Notes: a model not told the origin generated them from the sequence alone. DNA of 64,000 nucleotides from Elysia crispata (GCA_033675545.1 JAWDGP010002483.1:285001-349000); one strand, 5' to 3'; positions 36,058 through 57,638 are shown, numbered from the stretch's first letter. Numbers and translations are program-made.

Positions 36058-36532
36058 AGCAGGGGTCTAACACTATCCAGTATACTATCATATCTAAAAT
36101 AGCAGGGGTCGAACACTATCCAGTATACTATAATATCTAAAATAGCAGGGGTCGAACACTATCCGGTATACTATAATATCTAAAATAGCAGGGGTCGAAC
36201 ACTATCCGGTATACTATAATATCTAAAATAGCAGGGGTCGAACACTATCCAGTATACTATAATATCTAAAATAGCAGGGGTCGAACACTATCCGGTATAC
36301 TATAATATCTAAAATAGAAGGAGTCGAGCACTATCCGGTATACTATAATATCTAAAATAGCAGGGGTCGAACACTATCCAGTATACTATAATATCTAAAA
36401 TAGCAGGGGTCGAACACTATCCAGTAGTAACTATAATATCTAAAATAGCAAGGGTCAAACACTATCCAGTATACTATAATATCTAAAATAGCAGGGGTAT
36501 AACACTATCCAGTATACTATAATATCTAAAAT
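36058..36532. repeat. 43-bp minisatellite, eleven copies
   Basis: The unit reads AGCAGGGGTCGAACACTATC then CAGTATACTATAATATCTAAAAT across the join. Variants are CCGGTATAC versus CCAGTATAC, and one copy has a two-base gain (CAGTAGTAACT). Confidence 0.98.
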
Positions 36533-36755
36533 AGACTACCAGTCCGGCACCCCCGCAAAATCTTCGTGAGTGGATTTTAGCTCTTGGCGTCTGGCAGAAG
36601 GTAATGGTCTGCCCATTGCTGCCAGAGAGTGTGATCTACACTTTCTATTACTACACAGTGAACAAACTATTGAACATGATAAATTCTGGGAAAGAGCACG
36701 CTATCATCATTTTTAGTGTCCGGTGCTCTCCTGACACACGGATGAACCTCATAAT

Positions 36756-37395
<640 letters not shown>

Positions 37396-37698
37396 CCGTC
37401 TGTTTTAAGAATAAATTTTGGTGACTTAATCATGCAGGCAAGCCATGCTAAATTCTCCCCTTGGGGACATAAACCAGATCCAGGTTACAAAAATAATACA
37501 AAATGTACTAAGAATGGATAAGATGCCAGGTGCGGGATTCTGTGAGAAGGTCAAGAAGATTATGCTCGTAAAAAAAATATCTCTTTCGACGGGTTTTATC
37601 TTCAGCCTCATAGATTGCATGTATTTTTTTTTTAAATAATAATGTAATTCTATTTCCATGGCACAGTAAACACAGAATAGTTTAAGACGGAGAGGCAT

Positions 37699-37748
37699 AG
37701 GGAGGGTGAGAGAGACAGACAGACAGAGACATACACAGAGAGCGAGAG

Positions 37749-37804
<56 letters not shown>

Positions 37805-37818
37805 TACAGAGAGACAGA
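37699..37818. repeat. (AG)n with ACAG edges
   Basis: ACAG/AG mixture with a clean AG core at 37752-37801. Confidence 0.95.
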
Positions 37819-38151
37819 GCGCAGGCAACTTAATTATCGTCATATTTAATTAGTTCTTTGTAACCACAAGAATAATTGAGTAGGCGCGATTGGGAGCGCC
37901 AAAAGTATGTAGCGCAGTAATCACAATCACCATTCCGAATAGAAAGAGAGAGGAAGCAAAATGTACAACCAACTGCACGTGAGCTGCAATGGCAAATATA
38001 ATTAACCTTTCAAACCGCATCACATATTTGCAAAAGCGAGATAGACACACACACACACACACACACAGAAAATTCAAATAAGCTCAACTTTCCTTCATCA
38101 GCTTCGTCTTCAATATTACCCATTACAGATATATATAAAAAAAAAAAAAAG

Positions 38152-38182
<31 letters not shown>

Positions 38183-38704
38183 TAATTATAGGAAACAGCT
38201 TTGGCTTGAGTGGGGTTGTGGAATCTTATCAAACGATGATACATCTGCAACACTTTGCGGCGAAAAAGTTCAGGTATTGATATGACAGAATCCACTTTTA
38301 CATCATCATCATCATCATCTTCATCACCACCACCATCATCATCATTATCATCATCTTCATCGTTGTAATTCTAACACCATCATCACAATAACCTATCATT
38401 TTTTTTTAAATGACAGAACAATGGCAGATGTGCACCCATAATCGAATCAGAAAACTGCTGCTGCTGCTGCTGCTTCCTCTGAAACACTTTGCTTGCAGGA
38501 AGCAATAAAATCAATAAAATCAATATAACTACCCGATCTACAAATGTGCGTTTCCTGTGCCTTTGCCTCGTTTAGGGAACAATCATCATCAAAATGCCAT
38601 AATAACTAATCATGAAATAATATTATTATAAATGTATTCTTCTTTGAACTTTTAGAACTACACTTCTCCAATTATTTTTAATAGCTGTGGAGGACAGAGC
38701 TAGC

Positions 38705-38734
38705 AGAGAGAGAGAGACAGACAGAGACAGACAG

Positions 38735-38805
<71 letters not shown>

Positions 38806-38842
38806 GAAACAGACAGAGAAAAAGACAGACAGGCAGAGAGAC

Positions 38843-38917
<75 letters not shown>

Positions 38918-38937
38918 GAGAAAAAAAGAGGCAGGCA
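38705..38937. repeat. (AG)n/(ACAG)n compound microsatellite
   Basis: Two clean AG blocks separated and flanked by ACAG units. Confidence 0.96.
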
Positions 38938-38967
38938 ACAGGAAATGGTTCAATGAAACTACTCAAA

Positions 38968-39029
38968 GGCATCGTGTCAAATAAGGCATCATGTCAAATA
39001 AGGCATCGTGTCAAATAAGGCATCGTGTA
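38968..39029. repeat. 17-bp tandem repeat, nearly four copies
   Basis: The unit is GGCATCGTGTCAAATAA. The second copy has CATCATG. Confidence 0.9.
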
Positions 39030-40560
39030 AGTTATAAGGAGGAAAATAAAGCTTTACTAGAGATTTAGATATATACTGAATTTAGACAAAGGAGTGAAAA
39101 TATGCGAGACACTGCACTGAGAATGAAATATCGACGGTGGGTGGCGGGAATAGAAGACCAGGAATAATTGCAACACGAGCTATGCCAGCCCTATCGGTAT
39201 GCGTATTAAATACAATTCAGCGAAATACCGCGTCAGGTCACATGATTAAGACCAGCTTCGAACCGAGAAGAAAAACACAGCAGCCTGCCATGCCAAAACT
39301 CTCCGGCTCTCCTGAAAACAATACTGCTAACAAAATAATAATAGTGTGTTTCATGCAGAGAATATAAGTTTTTTGTTTTGTTTTGTTTTTTTTTTTAATC
39401 ATTTTTTTTTGTCTTTCTCTCTTCTTGCTTCACTCTACTGATATGGCACTCACACATAATGGTTGTTTCAATCAATATCAACAAACACTAAGGACGACTC
39501 ATGTGGGGAAGTGTCCACGAAAGGTCTGCTTTTCATTCTCCCGTTCCATCCCAAATTCATGACTTGGCTAATTAATAACGCCTCATAAAGACAAAGAAAA
39601 TCCTGGCTGGCTCTTTGTGGCAATATGTAGGTTGATCTTGGATTCACGCTTTTCAGATACAAAGATTACGATGGTAGGAGGAAAGCTCTGGTCAATACAT
39701 GAGGAAGACAGTGCACACAATGATAATCTTCCTCTCCACTTTCTTCTTCTTCTTCTTCATGTTGTTGTTGTTATTACTCATACTGCCTCAATTATCATTC
39801 AGAATGTTGTTGTTGTTGGTTTTTAATTGTTGCTGCCATTATTTAACTTTGAACACAGAATTAGCTGGCTCGCAACGATACAATGCTGCAGTTGTTTTCT
39901 GAGGTACTGAATACTAAAAGCACCTCCCTATGACGGCGCATAGGTCTGGATCTGAAGCTACGACAACACTTTTTCCTCCTCTTCTCTCTGCCGCATTTTG
40001 AGATATTGAGGTACACGCCAGATGGCGCATTTATAAGAGTCAGTGAATTGAAAACTTCTTACTAGATATATCAGAGTGGTGGGGTCTGCTGTGGATCGCA
40101 CACTGCTTGCAACGCGAAAGTAGAACATGGCAAAGAGGTATAACTTCCCGTTTTCGCCAACAGACTGTCGGTTATGAGCGAGTCTTATTCATATCACTGT
40201 AATGATGTATGCAATTATGCATCCCGGCATAGCGTATACAAAATCCGAATGACAGTTCAATATCTTTACATTCAATAGCATTTCTAACATCGGTTCAATA
40301 ATTCGGAAACGCTATAGAGCTGCATGCACTGTTCTGTACAAAACACTAGATAGAAAATTATAAACACTGCGATGTAATAATTACAGAAAGTTTTCCCTGG
40401 ATGGGATCTCAGCGTCGGATTGTTCTACAATCTTTACAAGCACCGAGCTGTGTTTCAATCCCAGCTTTAAAAGTGTGTTTTTATATGTTGTTCTTTTTTC
40501 CCTCTGAGATAAATTATAAGGCTCGAGAGATCCGACCTGGATTTGCCAAAGATTTTTCTT
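39030..40560. other. Intergenic DNA, nothing recognised
   Basis: No coding or RNA feature that I can support; several T-rich runs. Confidence 0.5.
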
Positions 40561-41092
40561 TTTTTTTTTTTTAATTGTCTTATTACTAAATAAGGAATTA
40601 ACCCTTGACTATTGAAAGCATAGTGCAATTATTTTTCCCTTCTTTTTTTTTTTTAATTGTCTTATTACTAAATAAGGAATTAACCCTTGACTATTGAAAG
40701 CATAGTGCAATTATTTTTCCCTCCTTTTTTTACTTTTTTTTTTTTAATTGTCTTATTACTAAATAAGGAATTAACCCTTGACTATTGAAAGCATGGTGCA
40801 ATTATTTTTCCCTTCTTTTTTTTCTTTTTTTTTTTTTAATTGTCTTATTACTAAATAAGGAATTAACCCTTGACTGTTGAAAGCATAGTGCAATTATTTT
40901 TCCCTTCTAATTTTTTTCTTTTTTTTTTTTAATTGTCTTATTACTAAATAAGGAATTAACCCTTGACTATTGAAAGCATAGTGCAATTATTTTTCCCTTC
41001 TTTTTTTTTTTAATTGTCTTATTACTAAATAAGGAATTAACCTTTGACTATTGAAAGCATAGTGCAATTATTTTTCCCTTCTTTTTTTTTTT
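40561..41092. repeat. Tandem repeat of 81-93 bp with poly-T linkers, six copies
   Basis: The constant part begins AATTGTCTTATTACTAAATA and ends GCAATTATTTTTCCC (copies start at about 40574, 40655, 40746, 40839, 40931 and 41012). The length differences come from the intervening poly-T. Confidence 0.95.
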
Positions 41093-42169
41093 TCAATTTT
41101 CGCCATGAAATGTAGAGCAGCACCTTATGGGGAGAGCTTCGCTTGTGATGAAACTAACAGAACCAGCCTCAACCAGATTGAGCATCAAAATCTACAAGAC
41201 ACGTGAGTAAGTGCGATGACTTTCGCAGGTCAAAGCAGCATCGGGGTCATTTGGAAAGAGCAAAGGTCATCCTGGACTGTACAGAAGGATCCCCGTATTA
41301 GACCGATAGCGACTTACGAGACGCTAAACTGGTTAGAAATACTAACCAAAGACCTTCTCTCAAAACACCCCTAGAAAAGTTATCAAGCTGCCCTAGATCT
41401 AGATTTCGATCTCAAGTGAAAACAAAGTTACATGTATTTTTTCTTTTTTTTTTAATCAAGTTTTGCGGGCATAGCATACGTGTAGTGGTGTTTGCTTCCA
41501 TGCTTCAAATACAATAATTGAATCATTAACAAAAAGCAAAACACACAAACAAAAAAAAAACAACAAGAAAACATGAGAAGCTATGTTTTTCGAGACAAGC
41601 TGTTACTATGCTGCTATTAAATCTTGTAGCAAATCACTATGGGTCTGTGACTGTCTCCGCCGAGCAGGCGTGGTCTGCTTTCAGCACTTAACCCGGTCTG
41701 TTTCTCTTCACTGTTCAAGCCCAGAACAGCTCGCCAGGTTAGAGAAGACAGAAATACAAATGTGGCGGGAGGTGTACACTCCTTTGGATGTGTCTATTTT
41801 GGAACTGTAAATAAGGAGATAATACTGCGTTTGCATGCCATTGGCACATTTTTAGAAGATGTGATGCATGTCGATGCCAAAGAGGTACGTGGCCATACTT
41901 GGCGCTTAAATCCTCGTGATCCTGACCTGAAGTCTTACAGTGTGACAGTTTGAGCTGGTGACGGGGATGAAATACGATGCGGTTGGTGAAAGATGTTTAT
42001 ACAGGCGGTTAGTAAGTTAGAGATAGATGATAGAGTGCTAGATGGATGGATAGATAGATAGATAGATAGATCAGAGTGCTAGATAGATAGATAGGGAGTT
42101 GGCAAGTAGAGAGAGGGGTGAACATAAGACAGACAAGTAGAATGTATAGCTAAATAACTGGGTTGGGGG

Positions 42170-42170
<1 letters not shown>

Positions 42171-42239
<69 letters not shown>

Positions 42240-42282
42240 CAGAGACAGAGACAGAGACAGATAGATAGATAGATAGATAGAA
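42171..42282. repeat. (AG)n(ACAGAG)n(GATA)n array
   Basis: A clean AG block, then hexamer-like ACAGAG units, then GATA. A separate GATA run lies at 42043-42095. Confidence 0.95.
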
Positions 42283-43912
42283 GAGGAAGGGAAGGAGAGG
42301 TGTGTTCCTAATTTGTGACAGATGGTGCTGTCGAATGTTGTACTTTCACCGAAGGCTTAGCGGGTCATCGTGACCTTTTTTTATTTTTTAACCCCGACAC
42401 TAAAGGTAATGTGACGTGTAAGAGAGATAAGAGAGAGATAGAGAGAAAAAAAGAGGGAGGGAAGGAGGAATGGAATTCCGTACGAGGTGCAATGTGTTTC
42501 TAGAATAAAAAATCTGTGTGCTGCTTGGTTTGACTTAAAACAGCTTCTGTAGGCAGCACGAATTTTGTTACATATGATAAGCTGAAAACAAAACAAAAAA
42601 AAAACTGCAGAGATTCTCAAACTACCGTGAGTGAAACTAAGACAGAATGATTGTGAAACAGTGAAGGAGCATAGGGCGGCTGTCTGTTCAACAATGCATT
42701 GGCACAGACTATAAGCTCCACACGACTATAAGCTCCACACGAGCGAAGTGAGTAAGTTCACAATATACCTCAGAACTGCAAGCAAGCGCGTGTCTGCGTA
42801 GGTGTTTGGGACTGCTAGAAGTGCTACGTATGTTGTGTTGAAGAGACTTCTAAAGAGCCCACATAAAAAAGCCCAAGAATGAAAAATGTAAGCTAATTTA
42901 ACCTCGTTGTAAACATCTCTAGAAAGCTTCACCAAACATCGATAAAAGCCGTTCCAAAAGAAACGGTAAAATATATTGATTAGAATAATACTGTTTTCGG
43001 CCCTTTGTGTTTCAATAATCCAATTTTCCGGATTTTTTTTTTGGGGGGTGGGGGGAATAGACAAACAAATTATTTTTTCTAACGCCCCCACACCCCCTTT
43101 CTCCTTTCTTCCTTTCCCTCGCTACAGTTCTCTACGTTTACGCTAGAAGGATCGGTAAATTGTTACTTCTTTTCGCTGGATCAACCGGTCATCTTGACAT
43201 TCACGAGCTTGCATTTTTGTTCCCTCTTGCCATTAGCGCCAAACGTTGCTCAACGTAAAACAGAAATTAATTAACGGTTTTTGGTGGGGTTTTTTTTTTT
43301 CATCAGGTTTGAACAACATGGCTCTCGTTCTCCGTACTCACCCCCCCCCCCCCTTTTTTTTTTATTTTAATTTTTCCCCTTCGTCTTCAAAACGAGACTT
43401 GAATGAGAATTAAACAATTATTTCATTTATCAAAACGAATGTGTTTACAATTATTTTTAGTTGTAAGCACGTGTAATAATTACGTAATACAGATACAAAT
43501 AGGCTGTGCCTTTATTTTGACATTATTACACACTCCTTTGATCACACACCGAATTCAATGGTCAAGAATGGAGTCACTAATTACAACGAGACACTATCGG
43601 AGGGGAAAACAAATCTAATTACCTACGTGCAAAGTCTACTTTATCTCCGTTACTCCCTTCTATCTTTTATAGATTTATTTAATATACAAATGGGAATAGT
43701 AAACACACGATCCAACATCTATTATAATACCTGACCAGTTTGATTCCCCTGTGCTTTACTCACTACACGGGCGTCCCGATGACACAATTCTAAGTGCTAG
43801 AGGAAAACCATTGGACTTGAAACCCTGTCGCCCTCAACCCGGGTTATCCTGCCAGACACAACCTTGGGTGGAGCCTGGCTTATACATAGTGTTCAGATTT
43901 GCTCTGCTCTGG
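42283..43912. other. Intergenic DNA, nothing recognised
   Basis: Contains an 18-bp direct duplication (ACTATAAGCTCCACACGA, 42707-42743) and poly-C/poly-T runs near 43340. No gene seen. Confidence 0.5.

Positions 43913-45531
<1,619 letters not shown>

Positions 45532-45607
<76 letters not shown>
45532..45607. repeat. (AG)n microsatellite
   Basis: About 38 uninterrupted units. Confidence 0.97.
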
Positions 45608-45611
<4 letters not shown>

Positions 45612-46414
45612 ATTAACAGAAGAAACCAGAGAAAAAAGACAATAATGGGCTGTGGTTATGAATTCCCGTCAGACAAGTCAAATAAAAATTAGAAGAAAAA
45701 AATGCAAAAGAGCAAACACACATCTGAGAAACAAAAGAGAGAGTGAGGATGGAGACAAAGGTTCGGAAACAAATCATGTCCTCGCAACTCGCCCAGACTC
45801 GAAACCCATAAAACACCACCTCAGTCTTTGCCCTCCACTCGCCTATCTGTACACGACACAAAACAAGCGGTTTGAACTGCTAGGGCCTCGCGACTTTTAA
45901 CCGCGTAACTTAATTTTCCACAGAGTTTCAGCCAATTTCATACAGGATGTTTAGAGGAATTGGACGGAGACGCATGGCATTGTACTTAATTTCTGACCCG
46001 CTGCGACACAAATCGAAAGGGAAAAAAAAGTTGAAAACAAAAGGAACTTTCATGCGTTTTAGTTTTGTTTTGGGTTTTTTTCCGGACGAATTCTAGCCCC
46101 TCCCGTCCATCGATTTCCTGAAATTTCCAAATTCCACGGTATTTCGTAAGGTTAAAGGAGTGAGGGATTTTTAACCTGATGGGTTCTTTGTCTTAAGGGA
46201 TAATACAATCTACCCACAGTGGCCGACAAAGTGAAAGAGACGTCAAATCAATCAACCGGAATTTATCACAAGCATTTCACAATTTTATTTTGTCTTATCT
46301 CTACGGATAAGGAATACAACCTTCATGCAGCGTTTCATATGCATTTATTTTGTAGTGCCTTCAAAAGAGCATTAAATTGGCCACTAAAATCTAACCTTTT
46401 AGTGCCCTTTAATC

Positions 46415-46796
<382 letters not shown>

Positions 46797-47342
46797 CATC
46801 ACGGATCTTCTTGTACCAATATAGATTAGGTATTTCGGCTGTTTAATCCTTCGAAACCGTGGGCTCCATGACGTTAATTTTCGCAATTTCTCGTTGTAAC
46901 CTATTCATTATTTCACAATATTCTAAAATCTAGCCTTAGATAAAAATAAAAAAAATGGTGACTCATAATCACCTGCTGAGATATCCATAATAGAATAGTG
47001 TGTAGCATTAACCTAAGGTTGCTGACGTCCCGCAGATTAGTAAGGTGACTTGAGGTCCAGTGTCACCGACAATTATAAAGCGAATGGTTTGCAGAGCCAA
47101 AATGACACTGCCGCCCTTCAGATAGGAGACTATTTACAGTAGATACTTTGATCTCTGAAGTCAATTCCGTGGGATGCCTCATTTCTCCCTTGCGTTCACA
47201 TACAAATTCAAAATTTTTGTTAAAAAATGTTTTTTCAGCTGTCATTAGAAACAAGGAAGTCAGCCGGGACAAAAAGACCTGGAAGAGTTTGAAAAACAGC
47301 CGAGAGCGAAAGCAAATCGATACAGTGGCTATGACTGGAGAC

Positions 47343-47344
<2 letters not shown>

Positions 47345-47439
<95 letters not shown>
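47345..47439. repeat. (AG)n microsatellite
   Basis: About 47 uninterrupted units. Confidence 0.97.
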
Positions 47440-47441
<2 letters not shown>

Positions 47442-47591
47442 ACATCGCCTTTATTTGACAAAAAATATAAATAATGTTAGTACTGCAGCATTGCAGATTG
47501 GATGTAAATAGAATCTTCAGAGGAACTTACAAGAAACCTCCGAGGGACAGGATTTAATAAAGGACAGCCAAACGACACTGATTGGCGACAG

Positions 47592-47912
<321 letters not shown>

Positions 47913-48263
47913 AGAAAGAGAGGAAATGGAAGCAAGAGTTTAAAAGACAATTCGTTCTGGCTGGATATTTCAGAAAAACATTTGATGGACTGGCCATTTG
48001 GTGAGAACTGCGCAGTAAATGACTCGAGGCTCGTGGGAGTAGATCTAGTTTTTATTTTAGAATTCCCCATCAGCTTCGGCTATTCTAACTTTGTCGTCGT
48101 GCCGGGGATTTTGGAGGGTACAAGTTAGTATGACCATGGTGCCAAAGAGGAAAGGTGGAAAGAATAGAGGAAGAACAAAAAGATGTGGAAGAGGGTTAAG
48201 AAAAGGGTGATAATGCAAGACACGGAAGCACGCAGATACAGGGAGCGAAATAGATTATACATA

Positions 48264-48344
48264 TATGCATACATGCATGCATACATACATACATACATAC
48301 ATACATACATACATACATACATACATACATACATACATACATAC
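48264..48344. repeat. (CATA)n tetranucleotide array
   Basis: About 20 units with TG variants at the left edge. Confidence 0.96.
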
Positions 48345-48439
48345 GCACGTACATATAGACTGGGCATAAGAACATCACACAAGGAGAAAGAGAGGGACAG
48401 AAAAAAATTAAAAGAGCGAACGAGACCGAGAAAAATAAA

Positions 48440-48493
48440 GGGGGAAACAGAGGAAGAGAGGAGGAGAGAGGGAAGGAGGAAAAAGGGGGGAGG

Positions 48494-48587
<94 letters not shown>
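48440..48587. repeat. Purine-rich tract ending in (AG)n
   Basis: G/A-only words (AGGAGAGAGGGAAGG) lead into about 44 AG units from 48500. Confidence 0.95.
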
Positions 48588-48592
<5 letters not shown>

Positions 48593-49395
48593 CGACTGCA
48601 CGGTGCAAGACTGCTGCATGCAGTGGTGATCTATTCTGGCCCAATACCATTCCGACTGGGACTCAGCCAGGGGAGCCCAGGCGATGACACCTGAGTCATC
48701 CGTCCCAGAGCGATGACAAATCTACCGAGTCAGACACACACGCGCACACACACGCTCGATCAATGATCAGCCACGGGCTGGGGAGCCGACCCAAAAAAAA
48801 AAAAAGAAAGGAAAAAAGAAAAATTACCTTCAAACAAAAAAACAAAACCTCTTCATTTTAACGGAAAGCAAGGGAAAAGCAATCGCTCCCTCCTCACGAG
48901 AAAATAGCGCTGGGCCGAAATATGTTATGCACCTCGTCTTGTTGCGGTACAGCAAGTGCGCAATTTTCGATCCCGTTCATTTTCAAGGATGTAAAATCCG
49001 ATTGGGAGGATCTGATGGCGGAACGGGAGGATGAGTAAATTTCTTAGCGATTCAGAAAACGGTGCTGTGTCTTATATTTGCCTACGTAATCTGTACACTT
49101 GTTGTATTAGTTTGGGTATAATGGTCGCACCGCGTGTTCTCTGTCAAAAGCTCTGTGTGAAATAAGCTAAGCTTGGGATGAACAAAGGCCTTGCGATTAC
49201 GCTACGACAGAACACAATATATTATCACATTCTAGCCACTGTTCAGTTTCTTTTGTAACAATTGCGAACTCTGGAATTTATCGAACTGAGAGTTCGATCC
49301 ACGAGAATGCTTATGTCCACAAGTATTCGATATCATCAAAGCTTCCTGGCGAAGCCGTTGCTGCTACAGGGTATAACAATGCCAGGAAAAGGATA
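48588..49395. other. Intergenic DNA, nothing recognised
   Basis: Less AT-rich near 48620-48780, possibly an old dispersed repeat. No gene seen. Confidence 0.45.
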
Positions 49396-49399
49396 TGAA

Positions 49400-49535
49400 G
49401 GTCTAAAACGTATGCCAAACAAGGATCTGAAGTCCTAAGACGTACGCCAAACAAGGGTCCTCTGACGCACGCCAAAGAAGAGTCCTAAGACGTACGCCAA
49501 ACAAGGGTCCTACGTCCTAAGATGTACGATAAACA
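49400..49535. repeat. Degenerate tandem repeat of about 30 bp, five copies
   Basis: Copies share CTAAGACGTACGCCAAACAA and GGGTCC. The copies are diverged and uneven in length. Confidence 0.85.
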
Positions 49536-52500
49536 ACTTCCGGTCTTCCCACACAGAATCCACTTTTAAACCGTCCACCGGTGATGCCGAGTTTCAAACA
49601 AGGCTGACGAGTCTCTTCGATCATGTGGGCGGATTCGGTAGTCGAGTAGAGAAGAATGATGTTCCTTGCGCAATTCAAAAATCAATTTAAATGATTCCGT
49701 TTAAGCAATGGAAAATAACACTTCCAATGGATATGCATAGTTTTGTTTTTTAAATGAATGCATAGTTTATGCGCCTGTAACTATTTAAGATTTTTCTCAG
49801 ACGGAGCTGGCCATAATCAGAAATTGATCGATTTATATAAGCCGACTTTAAGACAGGCATACTGTCAGTTGACTCGGTGCGACAATGAAACAGAACCATT
49901 AATCAGCGCCCTCGACTTTCAGTCAAAGTTAGGAGTGGGGAAAACCTACTAAATAACGAACCCTATGATACGCCTTACGAGATGAGCTACTCACATTTAT
50001 GTACTATGCCCTTGACATCTCTACAAAAAAAATAATAATAAAAAAAACTAAAAACAAACGACTTAGAGCATCTTTCACATTTGACTGAAGTCATCTTCCA
50101 ACTGACCTCGAAGCACAGGGATTTACTATTATTTAACAACAAAAGAAACCTTCACTATTGTTCCGACTCCCCTAGCCATCGGCTCGTTTTTCTTCCTGTC
50201 TCAACAATTTGGTTTAAACATACTTGAGATCAGCGAACCTTGAAGCGGTTCATATCGGTATTTGTTGTGGGTTGGTTTTTTTTTTTTTAGAACACAGCAT
50301 ATAGCACACTTTTCTGTTTATTTCCCGGCTCGTCGGCTGGGAGAGCCAGAAATGACTACGTCCATTTTTCCCCAAATACTAAAAAATAGCACCACTGAAA
50401 CTGCCATGCTTTGTTTTGACTTTCCATGTCCAATCGCCGTTCCCTTGAGTTAAAATGTACTATTTTCATCACAAATTAAAAATCCGGGAAAACTTTAAAC
50501 CCATTTTTCTCAAGACTTCAAATTCAGACATAGTCATTTTTGGTTGTGAGCCGACGCGTTAGTCCATGGGCTAACAAAGTGTAGACTGCAGCTCTATACA
50601 CGCTTCGTCCAACGAAATGTAGATTATAACTCCGACAAGACGTTTCTCGTGAGAAAAGCTTTACTCTGGGCGTGAGAAGAATGCGCTCTAATTAGTGGCA
50701 CGGGACCATCTACCCGATAACCCTTTTCAACACTAAATCCTTAGCGAGTGTCTTTCTGCTCAGAGCTATTTGTTCAGGTTCGGTTACGCAATAATGTTTT
50801 CTTTTTGAAGATGAGAAGAGCATGTCAGGGTTCAATAGGAGATGATAAGGACCGAAATAAATTCCACCTGCGCCCTGCAAAAACTGACTGACTGAAACCC
50901 ACTTAATAGTGTCTGCTTTACACCGCCTCTGGCTGGAAAAACAAAACAACCGGCAGGTTTTAGAAAGCGCAAAAGAAAATAAAGGAAAGGAAAGGAAAAA
51001 ATTACATGCCAGATGTAATATATTTTTCGCTATGACTAATAAATGCTGTACTTATACCTGTGTATGCTGCCCTGCCAGTATTCAGAGGTACAGGTATAAC
51101 CATGTAAATACATACACTCTTTGGGAGAACAAAATCACATAACTGCAGGACTTCCCGGGTGAAGCCAGCTCCTCGCTGTTATGTAATTAGGTCATTGAAC
51201 CAGCACCTCCCTTCTAGCGGGAGCCGTCCATTAGGGTGAAGAATCACGACAATACAATTTCCACCTCCCGCCAAGCGCTAATGGACATCACCACTAGCTG
51301 CAGTGGCAGGGCAGGCAACATGGGGGTAGTTTCATTCAACAGACACGAAAAAAAATATAAGGTACACGGGTAAACGCCTCTTGTATTGAAAGGTTCAATA
51401 ATGATGATGGTAAATCATGGTACATGTGTGTTATATGACGCCTGGAATCCATGGTGGTATCGGTTTGCAACTGCGATGACGTTTCCCGCTGGAAAAATCT
51501 ACTTTCCGACTAGGAAGACAGTGGTGCGAAACGTGTAAGGATACAGGGTTGGACAGTAACGTGGAAAAGCTCCGCGGTACCAATCCTATCCTTACCGCTA
51601 TCTCTGTGCAAAATAAATACCCGACTAGATTAAATACAATATCTTAACATTTAGCCGGTGTACAGTGACGTTCTGTCAGCTGCTCCTGTAAACGCTGAGT
51701 TTAAAAAACAATATCTCCCTTTTCCATTTTCAATGTCTTCTAGACAGAACTGCGTATTTTGCTTTTTGGTGCATCTGCCGGTCGAGAACACACGGAAAAT
51801 CTAAAGATGCACTCGTCTAGAGTTAGGACGCCAGAGCAACATAGTGTGAAAATTAATTCTAGTTCAAAAACCTAGGCTAACACCACCTGTGTGTCTCATT
51901 TTTAAACCGTGATGAGTTTGTTCCCGGTGACAGTTCGTCAACATGGGAAACAATTATCACCTAGAGGACTAAAACACGGGTTGTTTTCAACTATCATGCA
52001 TCGAGTAGTACATTGTGGGAAAACACATCTCCTCCAGCTTATAAGGACTGAAAAGGGCAGGGCAAGAAATGTTTGATTGCAGTTTAAATTAACCAGCGTC
52101 ACACGGGTGTTCCAGAGCTATGCAAGCTCAGTGCTTGTCAGTTCTCGCTTTTGTCAGGCTTGAGATGAAAGTCGCCATCTCAAGATTCCATTGACTCAAG
52201 AACTTCCTGTTACTTCAGAACATTGAGATGCTAAGAACTACTAGCGGTGAGATGTGCTTGCCACCATATCGGGTAGGAAGCCCTGTGCATGGTGCTAGCG
52301 GCAAACAGCCTTGGGGAGAGACTAAAGCGTTATTGGGCTGGGAATTTTAAATCCAACACATCCCCAAGCCACTTAACGCATTCACACGTGGAGCTTCAGA
52401 TTTATCAATGAACATTAAGTGAAGATGAAGAGATAGACATCGACATCGCCCGACGAATTTAATCTGGATGTAAAGGCAAAACATTGAGGTGGGCTTGTGA

Positions 52501-52540
52501 CTCTCCGCTCCGCATAATTATGACTCTTGCCAACCTTATA
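49536..52540. other. Intergenic DNA, nothing recognised
   Basis: I looked for splice-flanked conserved protein segments, tRNA boxes and inverted repeats and saw none that I can support. Confidence 0.45.
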
Positions 52541-52543
52541 GGA

Positions 52544-52558
52544 CCCCCCCCCCCCCCC

Positions 52559-52646
<88 letters not shown>
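52544..52646. repeat. Poly-C / poly-A / (AT)n compound array
   Basis: About 15 C, then 18-19 A, then about 34 AT units. Confidence 0.95.
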
Positions 52647-56969
<4,323 letters not shown>

Positions 56970-57110
56970 AGCTGCTATGGTGTTGTGGTCTAGTAATACT
57001 AATAGACACTCGGCTTTACTACCCAGAGCCTCGATCGGTCGCATCCTGGCTGGGTCAGTTGCGACATAGGAGCCCGGCCGTAGGGAAATCTCTAAACGGA
57101 AGTCCAGTAT
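56970..57110 (+). mobile_element. Degenerate tRNA-like (SINE-type) remnant
   Basis: GTGTTGTGGTCTAGTAATAC followed by AGACACTCGGC resembles a tRNA A-box half. CGATCGGTCGCATCCTGGC could be a decayed B-box half. The GGCTGGGTCAG...AGGAAATCTC-like tail resembles a SINE body. The match is by eye only. Confidence 0.28.
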
Positions 57111-57638
57111 CTTAATCTCTCTCTCTCTCTCTAGAAGCTCATTGACGGGACCGTTTAAAAAAAATCTGCTCAGCGGTGAGTTTGAAAAAAATAAAAGCTG
57201 TAGAGGTCGCCATGCGCCTGTGATTCACATTTAGAGTGTTTCAGCACTATTGTGGAATAGCACTCAATTACTTATATAAAAAAAAAAAAAACCTTCAAAA
57301 GAAATAATTTTTGTATTTTTGCTACTTGAATAATTGATCCAAATATGGTCCATTTTACTATATAACATTACTTGGGAAACGATAAAAAGAGGTGTATTTT
57401 TTTTTAAATTTATATCGGGAGGTGGCGACCCCCCCTCCACCAAACACACACACTCATTGTAATCCGGCACTTTCAGCCTCCCAATCACCAAACACGAGAC
57501 TGATGCCCGGGCCTGGCAGTTGGCAGACCTGACCTGCATATTGATTCCTGGAAAGGGTGAACCCAATTACTGACCTAAGATCTAGTGTTGGGTCATCTGG
57601 CCCTGCAGGCATTCCATATGAGAGTCGAGCAGGAACGG

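Noticed and set aside
42726..43091. 121-codon frame on the minus strand
   Set aside because: No motif or family resemblance, and it crosses a poly-G/T region. A chance frame is more likely.
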